A stretch of 64,000 nt of DNA from Paenibacillus sp. OVF10 (GTDB taxonomy: Bacteria; Bacillota; Bacilli; Paenibacillales; Paenibacillaceae), in assembly GCA_022836915.1 (NCBI GenBank), contig CP094668.1, positions 4,898,001-4,962,000 on the forward strand. The letters are read 5' to 3'. Below, one piece after another: positions 18,877-28,804 of the stretch; the stretch's first letter is position 1, and the number at the start of each line of letters is the position of its first letter. The notes under the pieces were generated by a model. That model ran no database searches and had not been told where the DNA came from. It was given only the letters and a program-made list of their open reading frames with translations. A program made the position numbers and the translations under genes.

Positions 18877-20223
18877 CTACCAGATGACACGTCTGTTATT
18901 ACAAGGATTACGTGTGTGCTTCTTGAGCCTGTATAGGCTGTACTGGCAAGCTCTCTTTTTCAAAGCGAGGTTAAAGAAGACATTAAGCAGGATAGCTGAC
19001 AGACTTCCCGTGATAATACCATCGCTAACAATAATCCGAATACTCTGAGGAAGCTGGGCAAACAGATCGGGTACAGCAGTAACACCGAGCCCAAGCGAAA
19101 CGGAGCAAGCCACGATTAATAGATTGGATTGTTTTCCAAAATCGACGTTTTGCAGCATTTTGATCCCGGATGAGACGACCATTCCAAACAGGACAACAGT
19201 CGCTCCTCCGAGGACAGCACTTGGAATAATGGTTGCAAAAGCAGCTACCTTTGGAATGAGTCCCAGAAAGACCAGGATACCTCCGGCTGCAACAACAACA
19301 TTGGTCGTTTTCACTTTGGAGAGCTGAACCAAACCAACATTCTGTGCAAATGTATTGTATGGAAAAGCATTAAATATGCCGCCAAGGACAAACGCGAGAC
19401 CTTCTGCGCGATATCCCCGTGCCAGATCTTTTTCGTTGATCGGTTGATCACAGATTTTGCTCAAAGCCATAAATACACCTGTTGATTCGATGATAACCAC
19501 CGTACCTACAATAATCATTGTAATGATTGGGCCGATTTCGAAGGTAGGCCAACCAAAGTAAAAGGGTTGAGGTAAATGGAACCAGGAGGCTTCCTGTACA
19601 GAGGCAAAATTCACTTTTCCCATGATGGCTGCGATGAGGGTCCCCACGATAATACCAAGGAGAACAGCCAGGGATTTAACAAAACCGCGAGCATATCGAT
19701 TCAGGATTAGAATGAACAGTAATACACCAAATGAAAGCGCCAAATTGTCCAAACTTCCGAAATTCTCGCTGTTTGCTCCACCAGCCATATTTTTAATACC
19801 GGTTGGAATTAACGCAAGACCGATGATCGTTACCACTGTACCAATCACAACTGGCGGAAACAATTTGACGATTTTGCTGAAAAACACAGCAAAGATGACG
19901 ATAAATAACCCGGCTGCGATGATCGACCCATATATGGCAGGAATCCCGTATTGCGATCCAATCGCAATCATGGGTGTCACCGCTACAAAAGAACTTCCGA
20001 GCACCGCTGGCAAACCAATACCCAAGTACTTTCCTTTCCGAGCCTGAAGCCATGTTGCAATCCCACACGTTAACAGGTCAATGGAAACCAGATACGCCAA
20101 CTGCTCTGCAGTCAGATTTAGTGCTCTGCCCACAAGCAAAGGCACCAGAATTGCTCCCGCATACATCGCGAGTACGTGCTGAATCCCCAGTGAAAAAACT
20201 CTCATCTTTTTGGTTTCTTTCAT
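18877..20223 (-). CDS. NCS2-family xanthine/uracil/uric acid permease
   Basis: Membrane symporter of about 448 residues with 12-14 hydrophobic segments. NCS2 landmarks: QHVLAMYAGAILVPLLVG at the N-terminus, GLPAVLGSSFVAVTPM (first substrate-binding half helix) and the conserved ESTGVFMALSKI followed by NAFPYNTFAQNVGLV. These favour a xanthine or uric acid permease (PbuX/PucJ type) over a uracil one. I looked for a purine riboswitch in the 240-base leader and found none. Frame intact; the last ~30 residues are polar and unlike the core. Confidence 0.88.
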   Translation of the reverse strand: MKETKKMRVFSLGIQHVLAMYAGAILVPLLVGRALNLTAEQLAYLVSIDLLTCGIATWLQARKGKYLGIGLPAVLGSSFVAVTPMIAIGSQYGIPAIYGSIIAAGLFIVIFAVFFSKIVKLFPPVVIGTVVTIIGLALIPTGIKNMAGGANSENFGSLDNLALSFGVLLFILILNRYARGFVKSLAVLLGIIVGTLIAAIMGKVNFASVQEASWFHLPQPFYFGWPTFEIGPIITMIIVGTVVIIESTGVFMALSKICDQPINEKDLARGYRAEGLAFVLGGIFNAFPYNTFAQNVGLVQLSKVKTTNVVVAAGGILVFLGLIPKVAAFATIIPSAVLGGATVVLFGMVVSSGIKMLQNVDFGKQSNLLIVACSVSLGLGVTAVPDLFAQLPQSIRIIVSDGIITGSLSAILLNVFFNLALKKRACQYSLYRLKKHTRNPCNNRRVIW

Positions 20224-20351
20224 CCCACGTTGCCCCCTGAAATTAGAATCAACTGAACCGCTGCAAAATGATGTTATGTTGATTCACATTATATAAACTA
20301 TTCAGGGAAGTTCCATGATTCATAACATAGAATTGTGATAAGAGATAAAGA

Positions 20352-20369
20352 GCCCAATTAAAATTGGGC
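20352..20369 (-). terminator. Terminator of the NRDE protein gene
   Basis: GCCCAATT and AATTGGGC form a perfect 8-bp stem with a two-base loop. On the minus strand a T-rich stretch follows. Confidence 0.7.
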
Positions 20370-20463
20370 ATGTTATACAAAAGGAATTCTCATACCGTTT
20401 ATGTCGCGTTATATAAGTTGACACATTAATGCATAAGGTCTGAACATCATTTATTTCATATTC

Positions 20464-21243
20464 TCAGCTTGTCCAGTTGAGAGGCTTAATGTTAAAACGT
20501 TGCTCCATTACCTCTCCGTTCTGGTGAACCATCTCCGTAAAAAACACTTCTTCTCTGTTCATCAGAACAACGGATGAAGCTCTGGTCCCATAGTCGAATT
20601 TCTCACTTCTAACGAAGATGGGTGATAGCAAACGTTCCCACTCCAATGGAACGCCTGTATGAGGCAAGAGTTCATCCACTGAAGGATCTGCAATTTGCAG
20701 CAAACCTAACATTTGTTCTGTCAGGGTATCTTCGTCTTCCCCTTGGATGATTTTCTCCAGCCCTTCTCTCCCACGTTTCACCTTGGGCCAATCTGTATTA
20801 ATCAAGTGATTACTAATCCCGTATATTCCCGGTTTCAACTTCATTACAACATTACCCACATTAGAATAATAATAGAGGTCGTCAGGATCACCTACTAACA
20901 AATTGTAGCCAGGATATTCATTGCGAATTCTCTCCGCATGTTGTATATATTTCTCAGGTGTGGACGTTCCTTTTAAAAAGTCAGCAACCAGATCTCCTCT
21001 TGAGCCCTTGGCCTGTACCTCTTCATTTGGATCACGATAATTCGTAACAGCAGCCAGACGTCCACCTGTTGTTATGCCCATCCAGGTTCCCATTTTCGAC
21101 AAATCCCTGCCCGCCAATATATGAGGATGATCTTCCCAATAGTGTGCTTGAGCCGTAGGTCTGTGATAGAATTCATCCCTATTTGATCCCAGAATAAGCG
21201 GATACTTTGGATGCATGTTGTAAGCAAATAAAATTAAACACAT
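20464..21243 (-). CDS. NRDE family protein (TANGO2 homologue)
   Basis: 259 residues. The family signature NRDE is in LILGSNRDEFYHRPT, followed by ILAGRDLSKMGTWMGI and AAVTNYRD. I start at ATG 21243 because the family begins MC with a near-N-terminal Cys, as in Ntn hydrolases. An AGGAG lies about 13 bases upstream. In eukaryotes TANGO2 affects lipid and haem handling; the bacterial role is unknown. It lies in a minus-strand run with Dabb, PadR and ABC-2 genes. Frame intact. Confidence 0.88.
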   Translation of the reverse strand: MCLILFAYNMHPKYPLILGSNRDEFYHRPTAQAHYWEDHPHILAGRDLSKMGTWMGITTGGRLAAVTNYRDPNEEVQAKGSRGDLVADFLKGTSTPEKYIQHAERIRNEYPGYNLLVGDPDDLYYYSNVGNVVMKLKPGIYGISNHLINTDWPKVKRGREGLEKIIQGEDEDTLTEQMLGLLQIADPSVDELLPHTGVPLEWERLLSPIFVRSEKFDYGTRASSVVLMNREEVFFTEMVHQNGEVMEQRFNIKPLNWTS

Positions 21244-21289
21244 GGGAATCTTCAACTCCTATATTCGTTAACCCTCTGATAACGTGGCT

Positions 21290-21589
21290 TTATATCGCAT
21301 AATCAACTACAATGACATCTTCCACCCAACCATCCAGGGAAGCTACAAATGCCTGATGAGCAGGATGTGGACCATAGGCGCGCAATGCGTCCTGATCTTC
21401 AAACGTCACTCTCAACCCAATCGTATAACCTTGAATACGGTCCGTTTCTTCCGTTGCATTGATTCCTGCGGTCAACGCGACAATCCCCGGGATTTGTTCC
21501 TGTAACGCGAGCAATTGAGCCACCCATTCCTGTTGTTTGGCTAGCGTGGTTTTATCGTTAAATTTAAAAACAACCAAATGTTCAATCAT
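21290..21589 (-). CDS. Dabb (stress-responsive A/B barrel) family protein
   Basis: 99 residues. MIEHLVVFKFNDKTT at the start, the central GYTIGLRVTFEDQDALRAYG and the His pair in PHPAHQAF are the Dabb pattern. Members are small dimeric alpha/beta barrels, some acting as cyclases or dehydratases, most uncharacterised. ATG follows AGAGGAGG. It lies 18 bases after the PadR gene stop on the same strand. Confidence 0.87.
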   Translation of the reverse strand: MIEHLVVFKFNDKTTLAKQQEWVAQLLALQEQIPGIVALTAGINATEETDRIQGYTIGLRVTFEDQDALRAYGPHPAHQAFVASLDGWVEDVIVVDYAI

Positions 21590-21607
21590 CTTGTTATTCC
21601 TCCTCTG

Positions 21608-22153
21608 TTAATTCTTTGCTACTCTATTTTGAACATGTTTTCGCAGTTTCTCCAACCAGTTGATATCGCTCTGAATACTCTGATAAGCATGATCTCTCAT
21701 TAATAACAGAGCATCTTTCAGCTCCCCTTTAGTATCCATCTGTTCTGGGGTATGAAGCTCAATATACTCTATTTTCTTTTTCATCTTTTCGATAATATCC
21801 TCAATCAGGTAAGCAATCTTCTGATTGTCCACCTTATCCAGGTTGACCAACGCAGCGTACAGTGACTGCACATTCGTAAACTTCTGGAAGACCTTATATA
21901 TGCTTTCTTCAAGTGACTGTCGCCCTTTTTCGGTAATTCCATATGTCGTTTTGTCCGGGCGATTTTCAGTCTGGATCGTTTCTACCTTCTCGATGAGGCC
22001 CTTCTTCAGCAACACTTCAAAATTATAGTAGATGGTACCTTCAGTGATTTTGGCGTCGGTTTGATCCAGATGTTTACCAATACGCTTCTTAATATCATAA
22101 GGGTAATAATTCCCTTCACTTAGTGCACCGAGTATAAATATTTGAATCGACAT
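21608..22153 (-). CDS. PadR-family transcriptional regulator
   Basis: 181 residues. It has an N-terminal winged helix (IQIFILGALSEGNYYPYDIK, KTTYGITEKGRQSLEESI) and a long C-terminal helical dimerisation region. ATG 22153 is chosen because the family begins at MSIQIFIL. It sits just downstream of an ABC-2 type membrane gene on the same strand, the usual place for a PadR that represses an efflux system. A possible operator (TACTT...AAGTA) lies ahead of that membrane gene. Confidence 0.85.
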   Translation of the reverse strand: MSIQIFILGALSEGNYYPYDIKKRIGKHLDQTDAKITEGTIYYNFEVLLKKGLIEKVETIQTENRPDKTTYGITEKGRQSLEESIYKVFQKFTNVQSLYAALVNLDKVDNQKIAYLIEDIIEKMKKKIEYIELHTPEQMDTKGELKDALLLMRDHAYQSIQSDINWLEKLRKHVQNRVAKN

Positions 22154-22224
22154 TGTGACTGCCCCCATTCTGCTCATCCAAAGGTACAGCTTGTTCCTAA
22201 TCGCCTACCCTCATAACTTCTATT

Positions 22225-23381
22225 TTATATCATAACGGGCTGTTGTACAGGCTCCTGTGTTGTATCGATCTGTTTGGCTTTTTTGAAATGATGGATGGCC
22301 GTATTGATAACAAAGGCTCCCACACCCACCAGTGCCAGTCCGACCGAATATTCTACTGTCTTCCCTCCGCCGAAGAGAATATTATAATCCAGATGTGTTG
22401 AATAGAACATCGGTGTGATCAGACTTACGAATTTGAAATATCCTGGCATCATCTCCGGTGACATGGACGTCCCGTTCGCAATGGATTGGCTGAGTACAAA
22501 GATCATATTGATCAGCATTCCACCTTGACCGAGAAGCATGATAAAGATACTTGTGAACTCAATCGACACAAACAGCTGCAAGCTGTGTACCATCCACATT
22601 TTCAAAAACACTTCCACCCCATACCCCTGCACCATAAAATAAATGCCGATCCCTACAAGTGGAGCAAGGATGGAAATAAGCAGGTTGGCTCCTCGCATTG
22701 CAAAGAATGCTTTCCATTTCCCCATCTGTCCTTGAAGATGCTGCATTCCGCCAATGCTTTGCATCGCATAGATCATAGCCCCGACATACAGCGCCATGGT
22801 GATGAACATCGGTGCCATCTGATTCTGCATGCCTGCTGGTTGCGGGTTACTCAGAACGATGTCAGATGACACTTTTCCCATAGTGGATTCCACAATCTGC
22901 TTCGATTGCTCCGCTGGAACCTGCATACTGCTCAGCACCCCTCGAAGCTCTGTGCCTGAATCTGAGTTCCCATCTGCGCAGTAATTTCAGCAGCTACATT
23001 TTTCATGGTGCTCGTAATTGTTGTTGGGTTCGATTCATTAATCAGGTACTGGAGCTGCGCTTTCCCGCCCTGTTCAGACAGTTTCTCCGTAAAATCACCC
23101 GGTATACGAATGATCATATGAATATCCCGGTCTTCAAGTCCTGTCTTCGCCTGTTGCAACGATTCATCCATTACCACGTTAAACGGCAATTGCTCTTGCA
23201 ATTTTTGTACAAATTCCGTACCGGATTGCTGGTCTTCATTGACAATAGCCACGGTAAGATTCGTTACATTTTTCGGAATGGCACTATACCCTGACATAAA
23301 AACGGTCAACATTACGATCTGATAAAAAACAATCATGAATATGCCTGCTTTGACTCCGCCGTGCTTCAGTATGTTCTTCAC
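22225..23381 (-). CDS. YhgE/Pip-like ABC-2 type membrane protein (one frameshift)
   Basis: 385 residues after repair. An N-terminal membrane helix (GIFMIVFYQIVMLTVFMSGY) leads to an extracellular domain (VNEDQQSGTEFVQKLQEQ, ESNPTTITSTMKNVAAEI), then five or six membrane helices. This matches YhgE/Pip or ABC-2 permeases of drug-export type. The CCCC at 22938-22941 appears one base short. Adding one base joins QAQSFEG to VLSSMQVPAEQSK. No ATPase gene is adjacent, so it may act without one or with an unlinked one. It is divergent from the P450 and precedes PadR. Confidence 0.8.
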
Positions 23382-23414
23382 TGTCTACTCCACCTTGTTT
23401 ATTATAATTTAAAC

Positions 23415-23430
23415 TACTTGAATTAAAGTA
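23415..23430. promoter_or_regulatory. Inverted repeat between the divergent ABC-2 and P450 genes
   Basis: TACTT, six bases, AAGTA, in the 98-base gap between two divergent genes. The AT-rich palindrome and position suit a PadR or TetR operator. Inference only. Confidence 0.35.
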
Positions 23431-23479
23431 ATATTGTTTGGTATATTTGTCAATGAGACCAACCAAGGAGGCGAAACGA

Positions 23480-24733
23480 ATGAAGAAGAGCTCTATAATT
23501 TCTCTGTCTGAAATCACGAATTTTCAATCGAAAGAAGAAGAATTCAGTCCCTACCGTTGGTATCGCAGCATGTTGAATCAGGAACCTGTCATCTACAACG
23601 AAGAAACCGATTCCTGGCATGTGTTCAGGTATGATCTTGTCAAAACGGTGCTTAATGATCACGAGCACTTCTCCAGTGTGAGAAAAAGATCGATTGTTAA
23701 CGTAGGATATTCGAATGAAGAAGAAGGTTCGGGGAACGAGCACCATATGCCGGACAAGCTGGATATTCACAACGTAGATCCCCCGGAACATCGCAAGCGG
23801 AGATCCTTACTCGCCAGTGCATTTACACCAAGAAGTCTCAAGCTCTGGGAACCAAGAATTGAGGCCGTGGCCGAAGAATTAATCAGCGCATTTGAACATC
23901 AACCTGAAGTGGATATTGTTGAAGCTTATACGAGTATGTTTCCTGTCATTATCATGTCTGACCTGCTCGGTATTCCTTCCAAAGATCGTCATCTATTCAA
24001 GGATTGGGTGGACACCATGTTTATGCCTACTACCGATGCCACCTTTGAACAGATTAACCAATTGAAAAAGATTGCCGGTGAAGAATACTTCAAGTACTTG
24101 TATCCCTTCGTTGTGTCCAAACGATCCAATCTGGGAGAAGATATCATATCAGACCTGATTCAGGTTGAGTTGGATGGCGAATTTTTTACAGATGAAGAGA
24201 TTGTGCGAACCACCATGTTTATTCTGGGAGCTGGCATCGAAACGACCAGTAATCTGCTGGCCAACTCGTTCTACTCCCTTCTATATGACCAACCGGAATT
24301 GTATGCCGAACTCAGAGATCACCCTGAACTTGTTCCAGCCGCGGTAGAAGAAATGCTGAGATATCGTTTTCACATCAGTAAAATGGACCGCATGGTCAAA
24401 GAGGATAACGATCTTCTTGGGGTTAAGTTAAATAAAGGAGATGCCATCGTGGCGTGGATGAGTGCAGCCAATATGGACAAGAACATGTTCGAAGATCCAT
24501 TCACACTGAATATTCATCGTTCGAACAATAACAAACAGCTTGCGTTTGGTTTCGGTACTCACTTCTGTCTTGGGGCTCCTCTGGCGCGCCTGGAAGCGAA
24601 GATCGTATTAACCGCATTCCTAAAGACATTCACCAAAATTGAACCTGTTCAAGGGTTCATCCTGGAAGAAAACCTGACTCCATCTGCCGCTGGGCAGTCC
24701 TTAACAAACCTTCCGATGAAGCTTTATAAGTAA
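23480..24733 (+). CDS. Cytochrome P450
   Basis: Haem monooxygenase of 417 residues, class I bacterial type. I-helix GAGIETTSN replaces the usual AGxxT acid-alcohol pair with Glu-Thr. The ExxR region is EEMLRYR, and haem ligation is at Cys in FGFGTHFCLGAPLAR (about residue 363). ATG 23480 follows AGGAGG by eight bases; the longer in-frame TTG start contains this ribosome site. There are no redox-partner genes nearby. The substrate is unknown; the CYP107-like architecture is common in Bacillales. A terminator follows. Confidence 0.92.
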   Translation: MKKSSIISLSEITNFQSKEEEFSPYRWYRSMLNQEPVIYNEETDSWHVFRYDLVKTVLNDHEHFSSVRKRSIVNVGYSNEEEGSGNEHHMPDKLDIHNVDPPEHRKRRSLLASAFTPRSLKLWEPRIEAVAEELISAFEHQPEVDIVEAYTSMFPVIIMSDLLGIPSKDRHLFKDWVDTMFMPTTDATFEQINQLKKIAGEEYFKYLYPFVVSKRSNLGEDIISDLIQVELDGEFFTDEEIVRTTMFILGAGIETTSNLLANSFYSLLYDQPELYAELRDHPELVPAAVEEMLRYRFHISKMDRMVKEDNDLLGVKLNKGDAIVAWMSAANMDKNMFEDPFTLNIHRSNNNKQLAFGFGTHFCLGAPLARLEAKIVLTAFLKTFTKIEPVQGFILEENLTPSAAGQSLTNLPMKLYK

Positions 24734-24759
24734 ATTCGGTTAGTGCGAATACCAAAAAA

Positions 24760-24776
24760 GAGCAGATCATCTGCTC
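24760..24776. terminator. Bidirectional terminator between P450 and TetR genes
   Basis: GAGCAGAT and ATCTGCTC flank one base, with A6 before and T5 after, so it can serve both converging genes. Confidence 0.85.
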
Positions 24777-24817
24777 TTTTTCTCATGACTTTGATTGATT
24801 CACTCATTCAAATCAAT

Positions 24818-25399
24818 TTAATTCAACAATTCCAATCCGCCCATCATATAGGGGACAACTCGTTGAGCTAACTCAGCAGGGGATTCCTGTCTTCCATCCA
24901 CATTCCATCGATACGTCATTCCATAGATCGACCAGCTTAGCATGGTTGCAGTCATTTTTAGCGTTTTGGGATCTACATCCTTCGCCACTTTGTTCATTAA
25001 TTCAAGAAGGAATTGTTCCAGTTGAGTCTTGATGTTCTCTTCAATGATTGGTGCAACCGTCTCATATTTCTTGATGCACTCATTACTTGAGACGTGATAA
25101 TCACATAATGAAAATATAAGCTGCTGTATGGTTTCCGCTGATAACCGTGCATCCGGGTCTACCCTTTTTGTTACATATTCCATAAAAGCATCCGATAACA
25201 AGGATTCAAGGAGTGCATATTTATCCTGAAAATGGGCGTAAAATGTGGCTCTGTTAATTGTGGCCTGTTCCGTAATGTTTTGAATGGTAATGCTGTTGAA
25301 ATTTTTAAGATTCAATTGGTTTAAAAACGCATCAAGAATTAATTGACGCGTGCGGATTACACGCGGATCATTCGAGTTTGGAGACAATACACCAGACAT
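24818..25399 (-). CDS. TetR/AcrR-family regulator
   Basis: 193 residues. The N-terminal helix-turn-helix is clear (ITIQNITEQATINRATFYAHF, then DKYALLESLL), with a C-terminal ligand domain. ATG 25399 follows AAAGGAGG. It is divergent from the old yellow enzyme, which suggests an NemR-NemA style pair in which electrophiles or quinones relieve repression. Frame intact. Confidence 0.88.
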   Translation of the reverse strand: MSGVLSPNSNDPRVIRTRQLILDAFLNQLNLKNFNSITIQNITEQATINRATFYAHFQDKYALLESLLSDAFMEYVTKRVDPDARLSAETIQQLIFSLCDYHVSSNECIKKYETVAPIIEENIKTQLEQFLLELMNKVAKDVDPKTLKMTATMLSWSIYGMTYRWNVDGRQESPAELAQRVVPYMMGGLELLN

Positions 25400-25443
25400 G
25401 CCCCAATCCTCCTTTGTACACAAATATTTGGTTAGACTCCTTC

Positions 25444-25472
25444 ATTATAGATAAGTGTTATTTGTTCAACAA
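25444..25472 (-). promoter_or_regulatory. Promoter of the TetR gene with overlapping palindrome
   Basis: On the minus strand, -35 TTGTTG and -10 TATAAT are 17 bases apart. A perfect odd palindrome TTGTTcAACAA (25462-25472) covers the -35, so self-repression is plausible. A separate AAAGACAC/GTGTCTTT inverted repeat lies at 25487-25515. Confidence 0.65.
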
Positions 25473-25621
25473 GTGAAAGTAAGTGCAAAGACACCATACA
25501 ATAATCCGTGTCTTTCGCTTAAGCAACAAAACAATCAAACTGTTGGTTGAGCATGCCTCTAGACCTTGCTAACATTGCACTCGTACCCACTGAGAGGTAC
25601 AACATAATGGAGGTGTATATT

Positions 25622-26736
25622 TTGAGTAATCCACAATATAACATTATTTCTACGGAGCGTTTGTTTCAACCATACACCGATTCAAAGCTAACCCTGTCCT
25701 CACGCATCGTCATGTCCCCCATGGCTCGAGCTTTTCCCCGGACGGTGTCCCTGGCCCAGACGTAGCCGCATATTATCGTCGACGTGCCGAGCATGGTGTT
25801 GGACTCATTATTACCGAAGGTGCGACCATTGAACATCCGTCTGCATCAAGTGAGCCTAGAATCCCTCATATGTATGGAGAAGCAGCTCTTCAAGACTGGG
25901 CTGAAGTGGTCAGACAAGTTCATGATGCTGGCGGCAAAATCTTCCCTCAGATTTTACACATGGGAATCGTTCGTCCTTCAGGATCTGACCCACACCCGGA
26001 AGCTGCATCACTGAGTCCATCGGGAGTTGATATGGGAGGTACTCAAGTAGGTGCACCCATGACGGAGGCAGAGATCGCAACTGTGATTCAAGCTTATGCA
26101 GATGCAGCGGTAAATGCACAACGCATCGGTTTTGACGGAATTGAACTTCACGGTGCACACGGTTTTCTAATCGATCAGTTTTTCTGGAAAACAACGAATA
26201 GGAGAACGGACCGCTATGGTGGTGACCTTCAGAAACGAACTCAATTCGCGGTTGAACTTGTCATGGCAGTGCGTGCTGCGGTAGGTCCTGATTTCCCAAT
26301 TGCGATGCGAATTTCCCAATGGAAGATGAATGATTATCAAGCTAGACTGTTCGATACACCGGAAGAACTGGAACAATTCCTTCGTTTGCTGGTTGATGCA
26401 GGTGTGGATATCTTCCACTGCTCGACACGACGCTTCTGGGAGCCCGAGTTTGAAGGATTTAATCTAGGATTTGCAGGGTGGGTGCGGAAGCTAAGTGGTC
26501 AAACCACGATAACGGTCGGTTCTGTAGGTATGGCAGATGAGCCTGAAGAAGAAGGAAATGAAGTAAAACATCCGGGTATGAGCGAACTTATGAAGCGATA
26601 TGAGCAACAGGAATTTGATCTGGTAGCTGTGGGACGTGCACTCCTTGGTGATCCGGCATGGGCTGCCAAAATACGCGAAGGACGCGTATCTGAGATTCAG
26701 GCTTTTACACCTGAAGCACTGGCTACGTTACACTAA
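25622..26736 (+). CDS. Old yellow enzyme family NADH:flavin oxidoreductase (one frameshift)
   Basis: FMN-dependent ene-reductase of 371 residues. Motifs: IVMSPMARAFSPDGVP after repair, YYRRRAEHGVGLIITEGATI, FDGIELHGAHGFLIDQFFW and the C-terminal GRALLGDPAW. TTG 25622 is preceded by GGAGG. The T4C4 run at 25732-25739 is one base short. With the base added, a single frame runs to 26736. The divergent TetR gene likely controls it. The probable role is reduction of reactive alpha,beta-unsaturated carbonyls or quinones. Confidence 0.9.
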
Positions 26737-26959
26737 GAACAATTACTAATTGTTCCAGACATTTTCTCCCCTATATATATGTTCGAACTCATGAATCAAC
26801 TATACTATGCAAAGGGCTCGCTTTCCCTCCGGGATTGCGGGTATTTTGTTTTTGGAGCTATCTGTCCCATCAAACATTTAGAGCAAGAGCAATATCGTTC
26901 AAGAAAATTCCTTCTTTGCAACCTATAATGACCTTAACATACCAGAAAGAAGGTGCATC

Positions 26960-27809
26960 ATGACTCGGGAAGTCCGGACTGTGGTATTTGATACCGATCT
27001 ACAGCTAGAAGCTTATCAATTTGAAGGCATTATGCAGAAATTTCCCAATCATTTTCATGACTATTATGTCATTGGATTCATTGAACAAGGCAAGCGACAC
27101 CTCGTCTGCAACAACGAAGAATATATTCTGAATAGCGGAGATATGATTGTCTTTAATCCACATGATCCTCATGCCTGCGAACAGATCGATGGCAGAACCC
27201 TCGATTATCGCTGTATCAACGTCCAGCCTGAGGTTATGCTAGAGTATGCGAGAGAGATTACTGGACAAGCTTACTTGCCACGGTTTACATCCCCGTTCTC
27301 TATCAGAGTGAACTTGTGGGTTCCCTGCACGAGCTTCATCAGATGATTCTGGAGGAGCAATCGGATTTCTGCAAAGAAGAATTGTTACTCTTTCTGCTGG
27401 ATCAATTAATGCGAGATTATGCGGATGCTGAACCGCCTGTATCCACGCAGGATGTTACCGCAGAGATCAGACGCATATGTGATTACATAGAAGCTCATTA
27501 CATGGAGAGCATCTCGCTGAACGAGTTAGCCGATCTGACGGAGATGAGTAAGTATCACCTGCTGCGTTTATTCACTCGCCAGAAAGGCATATCACCTTAC
27601 CGCTATCTGGAAACGATTCGCATTAATCAAGCCAAACGTCTGCTGGAACAAGGCCTGCTTCCCATTGAAGTAGCCGCACAGACAGGATTCAGTGACCAGA
27701 GCCATTTCACGAATTTTTCAAAAAACTGATCGGGCTGACGCCGAAGCAATACAGACGTATCTTCAACCATGATACGGAGTTGAAACGAACCATCGATAAC
27801 CTCGTATGA
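26960..27809 (+). CDS. AraC-family transcriptional regulator (two frameshifts)
   Basis: An N-terminal cupin sensor domain (FPNHFHDYYVIGFIEQGKRH, then NSGDMIVFNPHDPHAC) is followed by two helix-turn-helices (ISLNELADLTEMSKYHLLRL and LPIEVAAQTGFSDQSHFTNF). The CCCC at 27291-27294 and T5 at 27714-27718 are each one base short. Restored, the protein is 283 residues and ends KRTIDNLV. Its stop overlaps the EamA start (ATGA), so the pair is translationally coupled. Confidence 0.88.
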
Positions 27810-28734
27810 CGAGTCATCATAACACCAATGCCGCTACCGGACATATGCTCGCCTTATTTACCATATTGATCTGGGGAACTACCTTTGTCTCGACGAAGGT
27901 CTTGTTGATTGATTTCACTCCTGTAGAAATTTTATTTTTCGCTTTCTGATCGGGTATTTGGTACTCGTACTGATCTATCCGCGTTCACTGCGGACCACCT
28001 CATTCAGAGAAGAATGGTTATTTATCGGAGCAGGAATATGTGGAGTGACTCTATATTTTCTCATTGAAAATATTGCCCTGCTGTACACAACCGCTTCCAA
28101 CGTGGGTGTTATTGTCTCCATCGCTCCGTTCTTCACTGCCGTCCTCGCCAATTTCTTCCTGGATGGTGAGAAGTTAACGCGCCGCTTCATTATCGGATTT
28201 GGGATTGCCTTGAGCGGCATCCTACTCATCGCGCTGAACGGCAGTTTCGTTCTGCAACTGAATCCGGTAGGTGATCTGCTTGCTTTTATAGCACCTGCGG
28301 TATGGGCGATATATTCTGTATTAATGCGTAAAATTGGCCAGCTTTGCTATCACACCATTGGTGCGACCCGCAAAGTATTCTTCTATGGCCTGATCTTCAT
28401 GCTGCCAGCTCTTTTCCTGTTTGAATTCCATTGGGAACTCGGGCGCTTCACAAGTATGACCAACCTTTCTAATGTTCTCTACCTCGGTCTGGGTGCCTCC
28501 GCATTGTGTTTCGTGACCTGGAACCGGGCTGTGAATCTTCTCGGAGCTATCCAAACGAGTGTATATATCTATCTGGTGCCTGTCATTACTGTTGTGTCAT
28601 CTGTACTCATTCTTCGGGAACAGATAACCTGGGTCATCCTGCTCGGGGCGTTCTTAACCTTATTCGGTTCTTACATTTCAGAGCGAAAAGGACACAAGCT
28701 TAACAACCAAAACACTAATCCGCATAGGGGTTAG
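27806..28734 (+). CDS. EamA (DMT superfamily) transporter (one frameshift)
   Basis: Ten-helix drug/metabolite transporter with two EamA repeats (ALFTILIWGTTFVSTKVLL and LAFIAPAVWAIYSVLMRKIG). The T5 run at 27935-27939 is one base short. Adding one gives EILFFRFLIGYLVLVLIY and a 309-residue protein. The start ATG 27806 overlaps the AraC stop. The pair suggests that the regulator controls this exporter in response to an unknown small molecule. Confidence 0.88.
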
Positions 28735-28739
28735 TGTTT
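28710..28739. terminator. Terminator after EamA, overlapping its stop
   Basis: AAACACTAATCC and GGGTTAGTGTTT flank a short loop. The EamA stop codon lies within the right arm. It could also serve rluF from the other side. Confidence 0.7.
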
Positions 28740-28804
28740 GCTTCATTTTTACTGATAAAACTGGACATCGTGGTTGACCACCGTTGACATGCAGCAGAAT
28801 TCAT

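Noticed and set aside
20224..20463. Purine riboswitch ahead of the NCS2 permease
   Set aside because: No conserved loop or P1 sequence could be matched; only the upstream gene's terminator is visible.
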